This document shows positions 1-7,344 of a stretch of 37,559 nucleotides of DNA, one piece after another. Positions within the stretch are counted from its first letter, which is position 1, and every line of letters starts with the position of its first letter. The stretch spans positions 1 through 37,559 of the forward strand of contig JAFCEM010000001.1 of assembly GCA_017609145.1 (NCBI GenBank), given 5' to 3'. The notes under the pieces are model-generated. The model saw only the letters and a list, made by a program, of their open reading frames with translations, was not told the DNA's origin and did no database searches. A program made the position numbers and the translations under genes. This stretch comes from Candidatus Aenigmatarchaeota archaeon (GTDB lineage Archaea; Aenigmatarchaeota; Aenigmatarchaeia; QMZP01).

Positions 1-750
1 TTCGCTGCCATTTTGCTCTATAACCAGCTTAACAGGACCATATGTAAAGCTGGCGTTATTCCTAAAATCAAATCCTGTTCCGATGCTGCCGTTATAGTAT
101 TTCACATACTCAGTTGGTTTTGAGGTTGCGAGCCTGTTGAATATCAAAGTGCCAGAGTCTGCTCTTTTGGCATAGTAAATACCTGATGTATATTCGCTTC
201 TGTTGGTATCTATCCTTATTTCCAAGTAGGTGTTGTTCACAAGAATTTCTTCCCCATCCCAAGTGTAATTTAAGGTCGCAGAGTAGTTTGCCGCAGATTT
301 GGGGTTGTCTGTTGTGTCAAAATAGATAAAATAGTATCTCATGGTATCTGTTTCAGTGCTACCGTTCATAATATAGCTTACGTTCCCTATGGCATTTTCT
401 GAGGCGTTATATGCCTGAGCCTCGTCGAATTGCGACTTAACTTCATGCAAAACAGAACCTGATGAATTATATTCTATGACTCTGACAGAATCATTGTCAA
501 AGGTTGCTGATATGCCCAGGCTGCTAAGCTCCGAGGTAAAATTTATCTCAAAATCTATTGGAGTATTATCTCTCTCGTAGTAGGAGGCGTTTATATTGAT
601 GGATGTTCTGTAATGCCATGTTGAATTCCACCATTCATAGCTTTGTGCCCGGGCATCTGGTGAAAAAAACATGATAAATAAAAACAAAAAGACAGAAACA
701 GTAATTATCCTTTTTGCATGGCTGCCGCCTAAATACCCAGCTTTTTTCAT
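1..750 (-). CDS. Secreted S-layer-like glycoprotein, DUF2341-like N-terminus (3' end off window)
   Basis: All 250 codons from the ATG at 750 to the window edge are open, so the gene continues beyond base 1. Residues 1-13 are basic, then a hydrophobic stretch (about 14-30) ends in SPDARA before QSYEWW, a good signal peptide with cleavage after ARA. The mature start, WWNSTWHYRTSININ, has the W..W.YR pattern seen at the start of DUF2341 domains of archaeal surface proteins. About fifteen N-x-S/T sequons occur in some 215 mature residues, which suggests a heavily N-glycosylated exported protein. I infer a cell-surface or S-layer-associated role; the rest of the protein is not visible and no enzymatic motif is seen. 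It diverges from dph2 across 133 bases. Confidence 0.75.
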   Translation of the reverse strand, partial: MKKAGYLGGSHAKRIITVSVFLFLFIMFFSPDARAQSYEWWNSTWHYRTSININASYYERDNTPIDFEINFTSELSSLGISATFDNDSVRVIEYNSSGSVLHEVKSQFDEAQAYNASENAIGNVSYIMNGSTETDTMRYYFIYFDTTDNPKSAANYSATLNYTWDGEEILVNNTYLEIRIDTNRSEYTSGIYYAKRADSGTLIFNRLATSKPTEYVKYYNGSIGTGFDFRNNASFTYGPVKLVIEQNGSE

Positions 751-852
751 AATTATCCAAAACCCTCTTAATTCGGGGTTATCTGCTCCCCTCTGATAAT
801 TAATTATTATCTTATCTAATATTATATGTTATCTCCGGTTCCATAAGACAAA

Positions 853-863
853 ACGATTTATTC
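853..863 (+). promoter_or_regulatory. TATA box of dph2
   Basis: An AT-rich element containing GATTTATT lies 21-30 bases before the ATG at 884. This is the spacing expected if transcription starts at or next to the start codon, and no Shine-Dalgarno sequence precedes that ATG. A leaderless mRNA is inferred. Confidence 0.5.
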
Positions 864-883
864 ACATATCCCCAATTTTAAGT

Positions 884-1825
884 ATGGATATGAAAAACCT
901 TATTAAGAAGATCAAGAAGACCGGTGCAAAAAGAATTCTCCTTCAAGTTCCAGAAGGCCTTAAAACATATGCCCTTGATATGCTAGTGGCAACGATTGAA
1001 AAATATGGCATTTCTGTAATGCTCTCAGCAGAGCCATGCTACGGTGCCTGTGACCTGCGAGACAGGGAAGCGAAGCTGCTTGGCTGCGAGCTGCTTGTAC
1101 ATTTAGGGCACAGTGACATGGGTCTGAAAACAAGGGTTCCCACAATTTATGATGAATACAGGATGAAATTCAATCCTGTGCCCGTGCTAAGGAAAAACAT
1201 CACTGCTCTGAAGCCATACAAAAAGATTTGCCTCGTCACAACACTCCAATTTATAGATTCGCTCAAGTCGGCAAAGAAGTTTCTTGAGTCCGCAGCCGGC
1301 GGAAGGAAGAAGATATTCATAGGCAATCCTCTTAAGGCAAAATATCCTGGCCAGGTGCTTGGTTGTGATTTCTCCGCTGCAGAACCGTTCAGTAACATGG
1401 CTGAATGCTTTCTTTTTATGGGCTCCGGTAGCTTCCATCCCATAGGGCTTGCAATGAAGGTTGAGAAGCCGGTAATGTTTCTGGACATCGAAGCCAGAAA
1501 AATAAGAAGCATGGCAGAAGACAAAAGAAAGCAGGAGATAATAAGGGCGGCTAACATACACAAAGCACGGGAGTGCCGGGGCTTTGGTGTACTGGTCTCA
1601 ACCAAACAGGGCCAGATGCAGATAAGAACAGCGGAGGCAGTTAGGGATAAGCTCAGAAAAAAGGGAAAAAATGTATGGATAATCGTCATGGATGAAATAA
1701 GCCCAGGGAAGCTGATGGGACTGAAGCTTGATTGCCTTGTCAACTGCGCATGCCCCCGGCTCACCGACGATGTCGGGCAGTTCAAAAAACCAATTCTGAA
1801 TCCCGAAGACGTTGAAAAGTTGTGA
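884..1825 (+). CDS. dph2: Diphthamide synthase Dph2 (3-amino-3-carboxypropyl transferase)
   Basis: This enzyme carries out the first step of diphthamide synthesis on archaeal elongation factor 2: a noncanonical radical SAM reaction that transfers the 3-amino-3-carboxypropyl group of SAM to the target histidine. At 313 residues it has family length. Three dispersed cysteines match the [4Fe-4S] ligands of archaeal Dph2: C56 in PCYGACD, C161 in LGCDFS and C290 in CACPRLTDD. The ILLQVPEGLK start and LGHSD segment are also typical. The ATG at 884 is preferred; a second ATG two codons later is possible. The gene is convergent with the RimK-like gene, and the two stop codons abut with no spacer. Confidence 0.93.
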   Translation: MDMKNLIKKIKKTGAKRILLQVPEGLKTYALDMLVATIEKYGISVMLSAEPCYGACDLRDREAKLLGCELLVHLGHSDMGLKTRVPTIYDEYRMKFNPVPVLRKNITALKPYKKICLVTTLQFIDSLKSAKKFLESAAGGRKKIFIGNPLKAKYPGQVLGCDFSAAEPFSNMAECFLFMGSGSFHPIGLAMKVEKPVMFLDIEARKIRSMAEDKRKQEIIRAANIHKARECRGFGVLVSTKQGQMQIRTAEAVRDKLRKKGKNVWIIVMDEISPGKLMGLKLDCLVNCACPRLTDDVGQFKKPILNPEDVEKL

Positions 1826-2701
1826 CTATCTTTTCGCCTCTTCGGCTATGTAATTTACAATACCCTGTGCTACATTGATGTTCGTTGCCTTCTCTATACC
1901 CGTTATGCCCGGATTTATGTTTGCTTCTATAACCTTGACCCCGTCCTTGCCCTGAATCATGTCAATAGCGCATATCTTCGCCTTGATGGCTTCTGCGCAT
2001 TTTAGTGTTATTTCCTGCATCTCATCACCCATCTTGAATGCCACACCCCTACCTCCTATTGATATGTTTGCCCTTTTCTCGTCGCCTGAAGCTATTCTTT
2101 TGAATGAGGCCAGAACTTCGTCACCTACAACAATGCCCCTTATGTCTTCACCTGGGTTTGGGATATACTCCTCGAGCAACACATCCTGCTCGAGGGTTTT
2201 CATGGTATCTATTGCGCTCTTTGCTGCACTTTTATCATCCATGAACATCACACCCTTGCCCCCGAACCCCGAAAGCAGCTTAATTATAACAGGCATCTTC
2301 TGCTTCTCCAGAATCTCCATGGCGCTTTCTTTGGACCCTGTCAGATAGGTTTTCGGGACAACTATTCCTTTGCTGGCAAAGACCTCCATGCTGATGAACT
2401 TGTTGTGTGCTATGAGTATGGTCTCTGCTGGATAGGGCTTCTTCACCCCCATATCATCAAGAAACCTGAGGATAAGGTAGCCAATCTGGGCCCGCTTGGA
2501 ATCAATCCTTGGCAGTACGTAATCAAAGTCAGCAAGACTCTTCCCCTCAAAAACAGCTTCAAGGCCATTGTCTATTCCGAGCTTGGTCTTTATGGCAGAA
2601 ACGGTTTCAACATACCTGAATTTCTTCTTCGCTTCTTCAATAAGCCTTTTCGTTGTATAGCTTATCTTCTTCGGGCCCGGGCAAAGAATCGCGAGTTTCA
2701 T
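1826..2701 (-). CDS. RimK-family ATP-grasp amino-acid ligase
   Basis: ATP-grasp ligase of the RimK/LysX/MptN/CofF group, which couples ATP hydrolysis to adding an amino acid (often glutamate) to a carboxyl group on a protein or cofactor. Visible features are the N-terminal KLAILCPGP strand, IIKLLSGFGGKG (ATP-binding loop near residue 145), LLEEYIPN, DIRGIVVGDEVLASFKR, and the metal-binding EANINPGITGIEKAT near the C-terminus. The substrate cannot be told from sequence; archaeal paralogues act on tetrahydromethanopterin, F420, LysW or ribosomal S6. I take the ATG at 2701 over a TTG nine bases upstream because homologues begin MKLAIL. It is the last gene of the RuBisCO operon, 21 bases after the coiled-coil gene. 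Confidence 0.85.
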   Translation of the reverse strand: MKLAILCPGPKKISYTTKRLIEEAKKKFRYVETVSAIKTKLGIDNGLEAVFEGKSLADFDYVLPRIDSKRAQIGYLILRFLDDMGVKKPYPAETILIAHNKFISMEVFASKGIVVPKTYLTGSKESAMEILEKQKMPVIIKLLSGFGGKGVMFMDDKSAAKSAIDTMKTLEQDVLLEEYIPNPGEDIRGIVVGDEVLASFKRIASGDEKRANISIGGRGVAFKMGDEMQEITLKCAEAIKAKICAIDMIQGKDGVKVIEANINPGITGIEKATNINVAQGIVNYIAEEAKR

Positions 2702-2722
2702 AAGAATCAATAGCAGGGTATA

Positions 2723-3040
2723 TTAAAAAGCTTGTTTTTTCGTTCTTCTTTCGCTTGCAGTATAAGACGTTATGCTCTCTGAATCACTTTTCAGCAGGAT
2801 ATTCACCTCTGCAAGAACAATCTCAATCTCTCTTGCGAATCTCTTTTTTTCATACCTGCCCATTCTTTGTTCCTCAAGCATCCTTAGATGGTTCTCGATA
2901 TCGTCAAGTTTCTTCAATATCAAACGCTTCAATGGATTCTTCTTTGTCAGGGCACGTTCCCTTGCCTTGTTCCACTCCTTTCTGAGCTTCCTTATCTTTC
3001 TGCTCCATCCGGGTATCCTTAAAATAAGCCAGTCAAACAT
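2723..3040 (-). CDS. Basic helical protein of the RuBisCO operon, unknown function
   Basis: This 105-residue protein is not recognised. It is very basic and predicted almost wholly helical, with heptad-like spacing between about residues 15 and 85 that suggests a coiled coil. No cysteines, signal peptide or membrane segment are seen. A Shine-Dalgarno GAGGT lies seven bases before its ATG, and it starts 19 bases after the RuBisCO stop, so it is almost certainly co-transcribed with rbcL and the RimK-like gene. Function unknown; a nucleic-acid or protein-binding role would fit the charge. Confidence 0.7.
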   Translation of the reverse strand: MFDWLILRIPGWSRKIRKLRKEWNKARERALTKKNPLKRLILKKLDDIENHLRMLEEQRMGRYEKKRFAREIEIVLAEVNILLKSDSESITSYTASERRTKKQAF

Positions 3041-3059
3041 AATAACCTCTATGTAAACA

Positions 3060-4322
3060 TTATTTTGTTTTCCATTTCTTTAAAGCTTCCGCGAGTTCCC
3101 TGTGGCTCTTTGCCTGCTCCTTGAGTGTTATCCCCGCATTCACAGCCTCGACGGCCTGCCTTGCTGCAAGGGCACCAGCTTTGGTGCTCTGTGGATGTGC
3201 ATGAATCCCGCCGCCCATCTGTATGATTATGTCTTTGCCGAGCATCCTGAATAGCGCGGGCACGAGACCTGGATGAAGTCCGCCCGAACAGACAGCAAAG
3301 ACGGGTTTTATCTTTCCCCATTGCTCTCCCAGTGCATTGTTTTCCCTGTCAGGTTGTATTATATCTTTCTCTATTTGCTCCTCAATCTCTTCGACTTCGG
3401 ATTTGTTGCCCTCCATTTTTCCTATTATTGTACCGATGTGTATCTGGTCCACACCAACAAGCCTTGCCAGCTTTGCCATGACAAGCATTGATATACCGTG
3501 CCTGGGGTTTCTGGTCATTGCGGCATGCATCGCCCTGTGCGCATGGAGCACCAGCCCAAGCTCCTCATTCCTCAGTGTCTGGAGCCCTGACCAGCCGCAC
3601 GTAAGTATATCAACCATGACATACCTTCCTCCGTGCTCTTTTACGAATCCTGCTCTTTCAATCATTTCCCTGGTATCGGCGGTCACGTTTGGCAGGTAGG
3701 CCTTCTTTTCGCCGGTTTCTTTTTCGGCTCTGTCCCTCATCTTCAGCATCTGGGCTACCCTTTTCCTGAAGGGATTGAATTTCTGGTCTGTCAGGTTCTC
3801 ATCATCCTTTACAATGTCGCATCCTCCCATCCATGCGTCATATGCAACCTTTGCATGGTCTGCCGTCTTCAGCCCTATCTTCGGCTTGACTATCGTGCCA
3901 AGAAGCGGCCTTTCCCTGACGCCAAAAATCTTCCTCACGCCCGCGATGCCGAACTTCGGTCCACTGAAGGATTTCATCAAAGGCCCAGGAAAATCAATAT
4001 CCTCAAGCCTGAGGTTCCTGACAAGCTTCATCCCGAATATGTTACCTGCAACACTGCTCAGAATCTGTGGAACATTACCGGGCTCGAAAAGCCCTGATGG
4101 ATATGCAATTTTTATGTGATTTTTCCTGATTTCAAAAACCCTTGCTGCGAGCCTGCTGACATAGGGTTTGGATGTTTTGACAGCAGCCCAAGTTCCTGTC
4201 GAGCTCTCGGATGCCACAGCTTCTGCCGCCTTCCTGATCGAGATGTTTCTTTCAGGTTCAATGTAGAAATTGCAAACCAAGTCGCTTTCGGGGGGTCTGT
4301 ATTTTAAGTCAATGTATGACAT
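3060..4322 (-). CDS. rbcL: Ribulose-bisphosphate carboxylase large chain, archaeal form III type
   Basis: Fixes CO2 onto ribulose 1,5-bisphosphate to give two 3-phosphoglycerates. In archaea this belongs to the AMP/nucleoside salvage route with AMP phosphorylase and ribose-1,5-bisphosphate isomerase, neither of which is in this window. The 420 residues contain the whole active site: E39, T44 and W45 (ESSTGTW), N94, K146 and K148 (GTIVKPK), the carbamylated K172 with D174 and E175 (GGCDIVKDDENL), H262 and R263 (HAHRAMHAA), H295 and K302 (IHIGTIIGKMEG), S346 (CSGGLHPG), and G370/G371. So it should be a true carboxylase rather than a form IV RuBisCO-like protein. No small subunit is nearby. It has its own TATA box and leads a three-gene operon with a basic helical protein and a RimK-type ligase. 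Confidence 0.95.
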   Translation of the reverse strand: MSYIDLKYRPPESDLVCNFYIEPERNISIRKAAEAVASESSTGTWAAVKTSKPYVSRLAARVFEIRKNHIKIAYPSGLFEPGNVPQILSSVAGNIFGMKLVRNLRLEDIDFPGPLMKSFSGPKFGIAGVRKIFGVRERPLLGTIVKPKIGLKTADHAKVAYDAWMGGCDIVKDDENLTDQKFNPFRKRVAQMLKMRDRAEKETGEKKAYLPNVTADTREMIERAGFVKEHGGRYVMVDILTCGWSGLQTLRNEELGLVLHAHRAMHAAMTRNPRHGISMLVMAKLARLVGVDQIHIGTIIGKMEGNKSEVEEIEEQIEKDIIQPDRENNALGEQWGKIKPVFAVCSGGLHPGLVPALFRMLGKDIIIQMGGGIHAHPQSTKAGALAARQAVEAVNAGITLKEQAKSHRELAEALKKWKTK

Positions 4323-4336
4323 ATATAATAATTACC

Positions 4337-4350
4337 GATTTTAATAAAAT
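4337..4350 (-). promoter_or_regulatory. TATA box of rbcL
   Basis: Read on the minus strand, the element ATTTTATTAAAATC lies 15-28 bases before the rbcL ATG at 4322. The 75-base gap to the beta-CASP gene is a divergent promoter region, and the short spacing implies a leaderless rbcL transcript. Confidence 0.5.
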
Positions 4351-4397
4351 AAGAATTTTCGGTGCAATGATGCAAAACGCTAATAAGGACTGACAGA

Positions 4398-5645
4398 ATG
4401 GTTACGGTTGAGTGTCTGGGGAGTGGAAGGGAGGTAGGAAGGTCCGCAATCTCGGTGGTGTCGGGAAATGACAAATTCATACTTGATTACGGGCTTGATG
4501 TGCAGGACATGAGTGTGCCGATGAACCCCGGTAGGGACATAAAAGGCGTGTTCCTTTCACATGCGCACCTTGACCACTCAGGGCATGCCCCGAACCTTTA
4601 CAGGCAGGGCTACGCGAACAGTATCTATGCAACACCCACAACATTCGGCCTTACCTCATTACTGCTCAGGGATTCGATAAAGGTGCAGGAAAGAAAGGGC
4701 ATTCAGCCGCTTTTCATGCTTCCGGACCTGAAAAAAATGGAGCGCATGAAGAAAATACTGGACATAGGCAGGAGCGTAAAGCTTGGCGGCACGACCATAA
4801 GCTTCTTTGATGCAGGTCACGTTCCCGGAAGCTGTATGACTTTGATTGAAATCGACGGAAAGAGGATACTCTACACAGGAGACGTGAAATTCATAGATAC
4901 ATACCTTATGAAGGCAGGCCATACGGACTTCCGTGACATAGATGTGCTGATAACAGAATCAACATATTCGTACAAAAATCACCCGGATCGGGGCATGCTG
5001 GCAGACAAGCTCAGGGAAATAGCTCAACACACTGTTTATAATAACGGCACACTGCTTCTGCCAGCGTTTGCAGTCGGCAGGACACAGGAACTTCTCATAA
5101 TGCTTTATGACCTTGGTTTTGAGATTTATCTTGATGGGATGGGCATAGCAGCGAGCAGGATAATCATGGGTTTCCCGAAAAGCGTGAGAAGCCCAAAGAA
5201 GCTGGAGAAGGCCTTTGGCACGGCGCGCAAAATAAGGAACCAAAGACAAAGAGAAAACGCAGTCAAAAAACCCTGCATAATAATAACAACATCCGGTATG
5301 CTCAATGGCGGCCCCGTTGGTTTTTACGTGCCCCAATTACACAAGAGGGAGGACTGCACAATGGTGATGAGCGGCTATCAGGTCGAGGGTACGGTCGGAA
5401 GGAAGCTTCTCGATACTGGCAGATACGTGAATGAAGGCCTTGACCTGAAGCTGAAAATGAAGACGGAATTCATGGACCTCAGCGCACACTGCGGCAGGGA
5501 CGGGATAATAAACTTCATAAAGAAAACAAAACCCAAAAAAACGGTCCTTGTTCATGGGGACAGGACAGTGGAATTCGCCAAAGAACTGAAAGGCATGGGA
5601 TTCGATGCCGTTGCCCCGAAGAACGGGGACAAGATAGCCGTTTAG
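4398..5645 (+). CDS. Beta-CASP metallo-beta-lactamase ribonuclease (aCPSF2-like)
   Basis: Zinc-dependent RNase of the CPSF/RNase J superfamily that processes or degrades RNA. All signature motifs are present in 415 residues: SHAHLDH with H55, H57, D59 and H60 (motif II), H141 in DAGHVPGS (III), D162 in GDVKF (IV), then beta-CASP motif A (E187 in TESTY), PAFAVGRTQE, motif B in TSGMLNGGP, and motif C H364 in LSAHCGRD followed by VHGD. It lacks the N-terminal KH domains of aCPSF1, so the short aCPSF2 class is likely; archaeal RNase J is an alternative. A Shine-Dalgarno AAGGA precedes the ATG by about eight bases. Cytoplasmic. Confidence 0.88.
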   Translation: MVTVECLGSGREVGRSAISVVSGNDKFILDYGLDVQDMSVPMNPGRDIKGVFLSHAHLDHSGHAPNLYRQGYANSIYATPTTFGLTSLLLRDSIKVQERKGIQPLFMLPDLKKMERMKKILDIGRSVKLGGTTISFFDAGHVPGSCMTLIEIDGKRILYTGDVKFIDTYLMKAGHTDFRDIDVLITESTYSYKNHPDRGMLADKLREIAQHTVYNNGTLLLPAFAVGRTQELLIMLYDLGFEIYLDGMGIAASRIIMGFPKSVRSPKKLEKAFGTARKIRNQRQRENAVKKPCIIITTSGMLNGGPVGFYVPQLHKREDCTMVMSGYQVEGTVGRKLLDTGRYVNEGLDLKLKMKTEFMDLSAHCGRDGIINFIKKTKPKKTVLVHGDRTVEFAKELKGMGFDAVAPKNGDKIAV

Positions 5646-5884
5646 ACATATCCGTCTACACGTCTTACTCCATTATCAACATAAATTGATACTGGTGGAA
5701 GTCCTTTCTTTTGATGACTATCACCAGCGTGCGCAGGATGATATGAAAAAGCAAATGGCTTGGAATAAACATCCAGAGCACGGTCTGATGGTATTGGAGG
5801 GTGGATAGGGCTAACCAAATCTGGATATGTTTTCACGACTAGCCACCTGCAGTCCATTGGTGACCCTCTTTCCGTTCTTATCAT
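5642..5884 (-). CDS. Small hypothetical protein, doubtful
   Basis: An 80-codon frame whose 3' end overlaps the beta-CASP stop by four bases, convergent with it. Product unrecognised; it is rich in proline, histidine and tyrosine and has no cysteine pattern or membrane segment. Codon choice (CCA, TTT, GAT, CAT) is more AT-rich than that of neighbours. A second ATG nine codons in could be the start. It may be a recent acquisition, a decayed fragment or a chance frame; it is kept because it fills an otherwise empty stretch and reads like protein at its C-terminus. Confidence 0.3.
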   Translation of the reverse strand: MIRTERGSPMDCRWLVVKTYPDLVSPIHPPIPSDRALDVYSKPFAFSYHPAHAGDSHQKKGLPPVSIYVDNGVRRVDGYV

Positions 5885-5905
5885 GAAAAAACATTAATTT
5901 GATGC

Positions 5906-6664
5906 TTAAAAAGCTTGCAGTCCCATTGCGAAGAGCACTGCAATGAGTATGGGCTGGTGTATAAGGTATATTAGCAGTGAATGCCTCCCAAGGAAACAGA
6001 GCTGGCTTATCGGGGGTTTCGAGCGCTCCCATATCCTGAGCATGCGCCCGCCCGCGGGATACAATTTGTTGCCGAAGAATATCCCGATCAGCACGAGCCC
6101 GAACCATGGGAGCAGGGGGAAATAGTCAAGCGTGTAGAATGCTGCTGGCCTTAATCCGAGCCACATCAGCCACGGAAAACTGAATATGACGAGCTGCAGG
6201 CCAATACCGATGCAGATTAGCACTAATCCAAGCAAAAGATTAAGCCATGTCCTGCCCAGAAACGGCCGCGAGATTATTATGGCAATCCCTATGAAGTGCA
6301 GCACACCGAATATTATGAAACCATTCGGCAGGAAGAGCCATGTTGTCAGCGTTATTAGAAGCCCGTAGCCGAAAATCCTTAGCCCGCGAAGCAGGTATTT
6401 TCTGGTAAGCTGTTTTCCGGTCATTTTTTTTCTTGCCCTTGAATAGCTGAGTGTAAGAGAAACACCCACAAGGAAGATGAAAATTATTGCTGTTATCCTT
6501 GCAAACAGCCACCAGAAACCGGAATAGACATCAACAGAGAAGATGCCAAAATAGTTGAGGTCAAACATGAAATGAAAAACAATCATCATCAATATGGCAA
6601 TTCCGCGCAGGAAATCTATCTCCCAAAAACGTTTGTTTGGGGTTATGGCTGCTTTTTCTTCCAT
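5906..6664 (-). CDS. DUF1624 (YeiB/HGSNAT-like) multipass membrane protein
   Basis: Integral membrane protein of 252 residues with about seven hydrophobic helices. The opening RFWEIDFLRGIAILMMIVFH is the hallmark of DUF1624, a relative of heparan-alpha-glucosaminide acetyltransferase and OPG/YeiB-type acyltransferases; the conserved H at the end of helix 1, the GxxLxFIGIAIIIS segment and SLLIYLIHQPI near the C-terminus fit. Likely transfers an acyl group across the membrane, but the substrate is unknown. Its ATG lies inside the 3' end of the MJ1316-domain gene (22-base overlap), so the two are probably translationally coupled. Confidence 0.85.
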   Translation of the reverse strand: MEEKAAITPNKRFWEIDFLRGIAILMMIVFHFMFDLNYFGIFSVDVYSGFWWLFARITAIIFIFLVGVSLTLSYSRARKKMTGKQLTRKYLLRGLRIFGYGLLITLTTWLFLPNGFIIFGVLHFIGIAIIISRPFLGRTWLNLLLGLVLICIGIGLQLVIFSFPWLMWLGLRPAAFYTLDYFPLLPWFGLVLIGIFFGNKLYPAGGRMLRIWERSKPPISQLCFLGRHSLLIYLIHQPILIAVLFAMGLQAF

Positions 6665-6891
6665 ATGGTTTTGCCCTCCAGTCTAACCTCAACAACCCTG
6701 TGGAGAGGGATGAATGTTTCCTTTCCTTTATGCTCATATGTTAAATAGGATTTTTTGAGTTCTGTTACTTCACTACCTGTTATCGTCTTCCTGTCGTCTG
6801 GCGCTCCCTTGTGTAGAATTATAATTTCGCAGTCATTCAGTCTGTCTGTCCACTTCAGCATGGTGAGAATATTGTTTATGCCCGCAGCCAT
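6643..6891 (-). CDS. MJ1316-domain (UPF0248/DUF504) protein
   Basis: An 82-residue stand-alone MJ1316 domain: a helical INNILTMLKWTDR start, EIIILHKGAPDDRKTITGSEV in the middle and the diagnostic IPLHRVVEVRLEGKTIWKK at the end. Aravind and colleagues proposed that this domain recognises RNA 2',3'-cyclic phosphate ends, and it is often fused or linked to RNA ligase or phosphoesterase modules. No such partner is adjacent here; the coupled gene is a membrane acyltransferase. The ATG at 6891 is followed immediately upstream by an AT-rich promoter-like region, so a leaderless transcript is likely. Confidence 0.8.
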   Translation of the reverse strand: MAAGINNILTMLKWTDRLNDCEIIILHKGAPDDRKTITGSEVTELKKSYLTYEHKGKETFIPLHRVVEVRLEGKTIWKKKQP

Positions 6892-6939
6892 ACTTATTTA
6901 TTCTGTTAAGTACATAATAACACGAATCAATTCTATGCA

Positions 6940-7079
6940 ATGGTGGCTTTTGGTTTGCTTGTGGCAGTGGTCCTTGTTGCGGGTTGCACTGCACCAGCTG
7001 ACGGCGGCAACAATACCGGCGACGGAACCCCGAGTGCATTGACTTATACTATTGATTTTATTTTAAAGAGTCATGAGAA
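6940..7079 (+). pseudogene. Lipoprotein N-terminal stub truncated at the tRNA cluster
   Basis: The frame opens MVAFGLLVAVVLVAGCTAPADGG: a short hydrophobic signal segment with a lipobox LVAGC, then a Gly/Asn/Thr-rich linker, as in archaeal substrate-binding lipoproteins. After about 45 codons the frame runs antisense into tRNA-Ala and stops at 7140. A free 66-residue lipoprotein with a tRNA-derived tail is unlikely, so I read this as the remnant of a gene cut by rearrangement next to the tRNA array. An upstream AT-rich element could still transcribe it. Confidence 0.45.
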
Positions 7080-7151
7080 TGGACCAGGCGAGATTCGAAC
7101 TCGCAGCCTCCTGCATGCCGAGCAGGCGATCTACCATTGATCTACTGGCCC
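7080..7151 (-). tRNA. tRNA-Ala(GGC)
   Basis: A complete 72-base cloverleaf: acceptor GGGCCAG/CTGGTCC, D arm GATC/GATC with loop AATGGTA, anticodon stem CCTGC/GCAGG with loop TCGGCAT, T arm GCGAG TTCGAAT CTCGC, discriminator A, no encoded CCA. Anticodon GGC gives alanine, although the acceptor third pair is G3-U70, the alanine identity element, in agreement. Position 33 is C rather than the nearly universal U. It follows tRNA-Val after a single base. Confidence 0.93.
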
Positions 7152-7152
7152 A

Positions 7153-7296
7153 TGGGCCGAGCCAGAATTGAACTGGCGATCTCCGCCTTGTAAGGGCGGC
7201 GTCATGCTTCTAGGAACCTCTTACAAGTTCTTTCCCGGGGTTTCTTGCGTAAGCCCTTGGGCTCCTGTAAGAAAGGCCTCACTAGACCACCGGCCC
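7153..7296 (-). tRNA. tRNA-Val(UAC) with a 72-nt D-loop intron
   Basis: The 5' end GGGCCGGTGGTCTAGTG and the 3' part (GCATGAC to the discriminator A) join to a normal 72-base tRNA: acceptor GGGCCGG/TCGGCCC, D loop TAGTGGCAT, anticodon stem CCGCC/GGCGG with loop CTTACAA (UAC), T arm GCCAG TTCAATT CTGGC. Between them are 72 extra bases that must be spliced out. No CCA is encoded. The gene lies between tRNA-Gly and tRNA-Ala on the same strand and is probably co-transcribed with them. Confidence 0.9.
7208..7279 (-). other. tRNA-Val intron between positions 18 and 19
   Basis: The 72-base insert splits the D loop between G18 and G19. A CTAG in the 5' exon can pair with CTAG near the intron's 3' end. 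This puts TGA and AAG as three-base bulges cut as TG/A and AA/G, a bulge-helix-bulge as used by the archaeal splicing endonuclease. Inside, CTTACA pairs with TGTAAG. Confidence 0.75.
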
Positions 7297-7344
7297 ATTT
7301 AAGATTTTAACTCAAAACAGATTTATAAATGCGCCGACCGGGAT

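Noticed and set aside
5642..6107. 98-codon minus-strand frame at 5811-6107
   Set aside because: Overlaps the DUF1624 gene in another frame and has no recognisable features.
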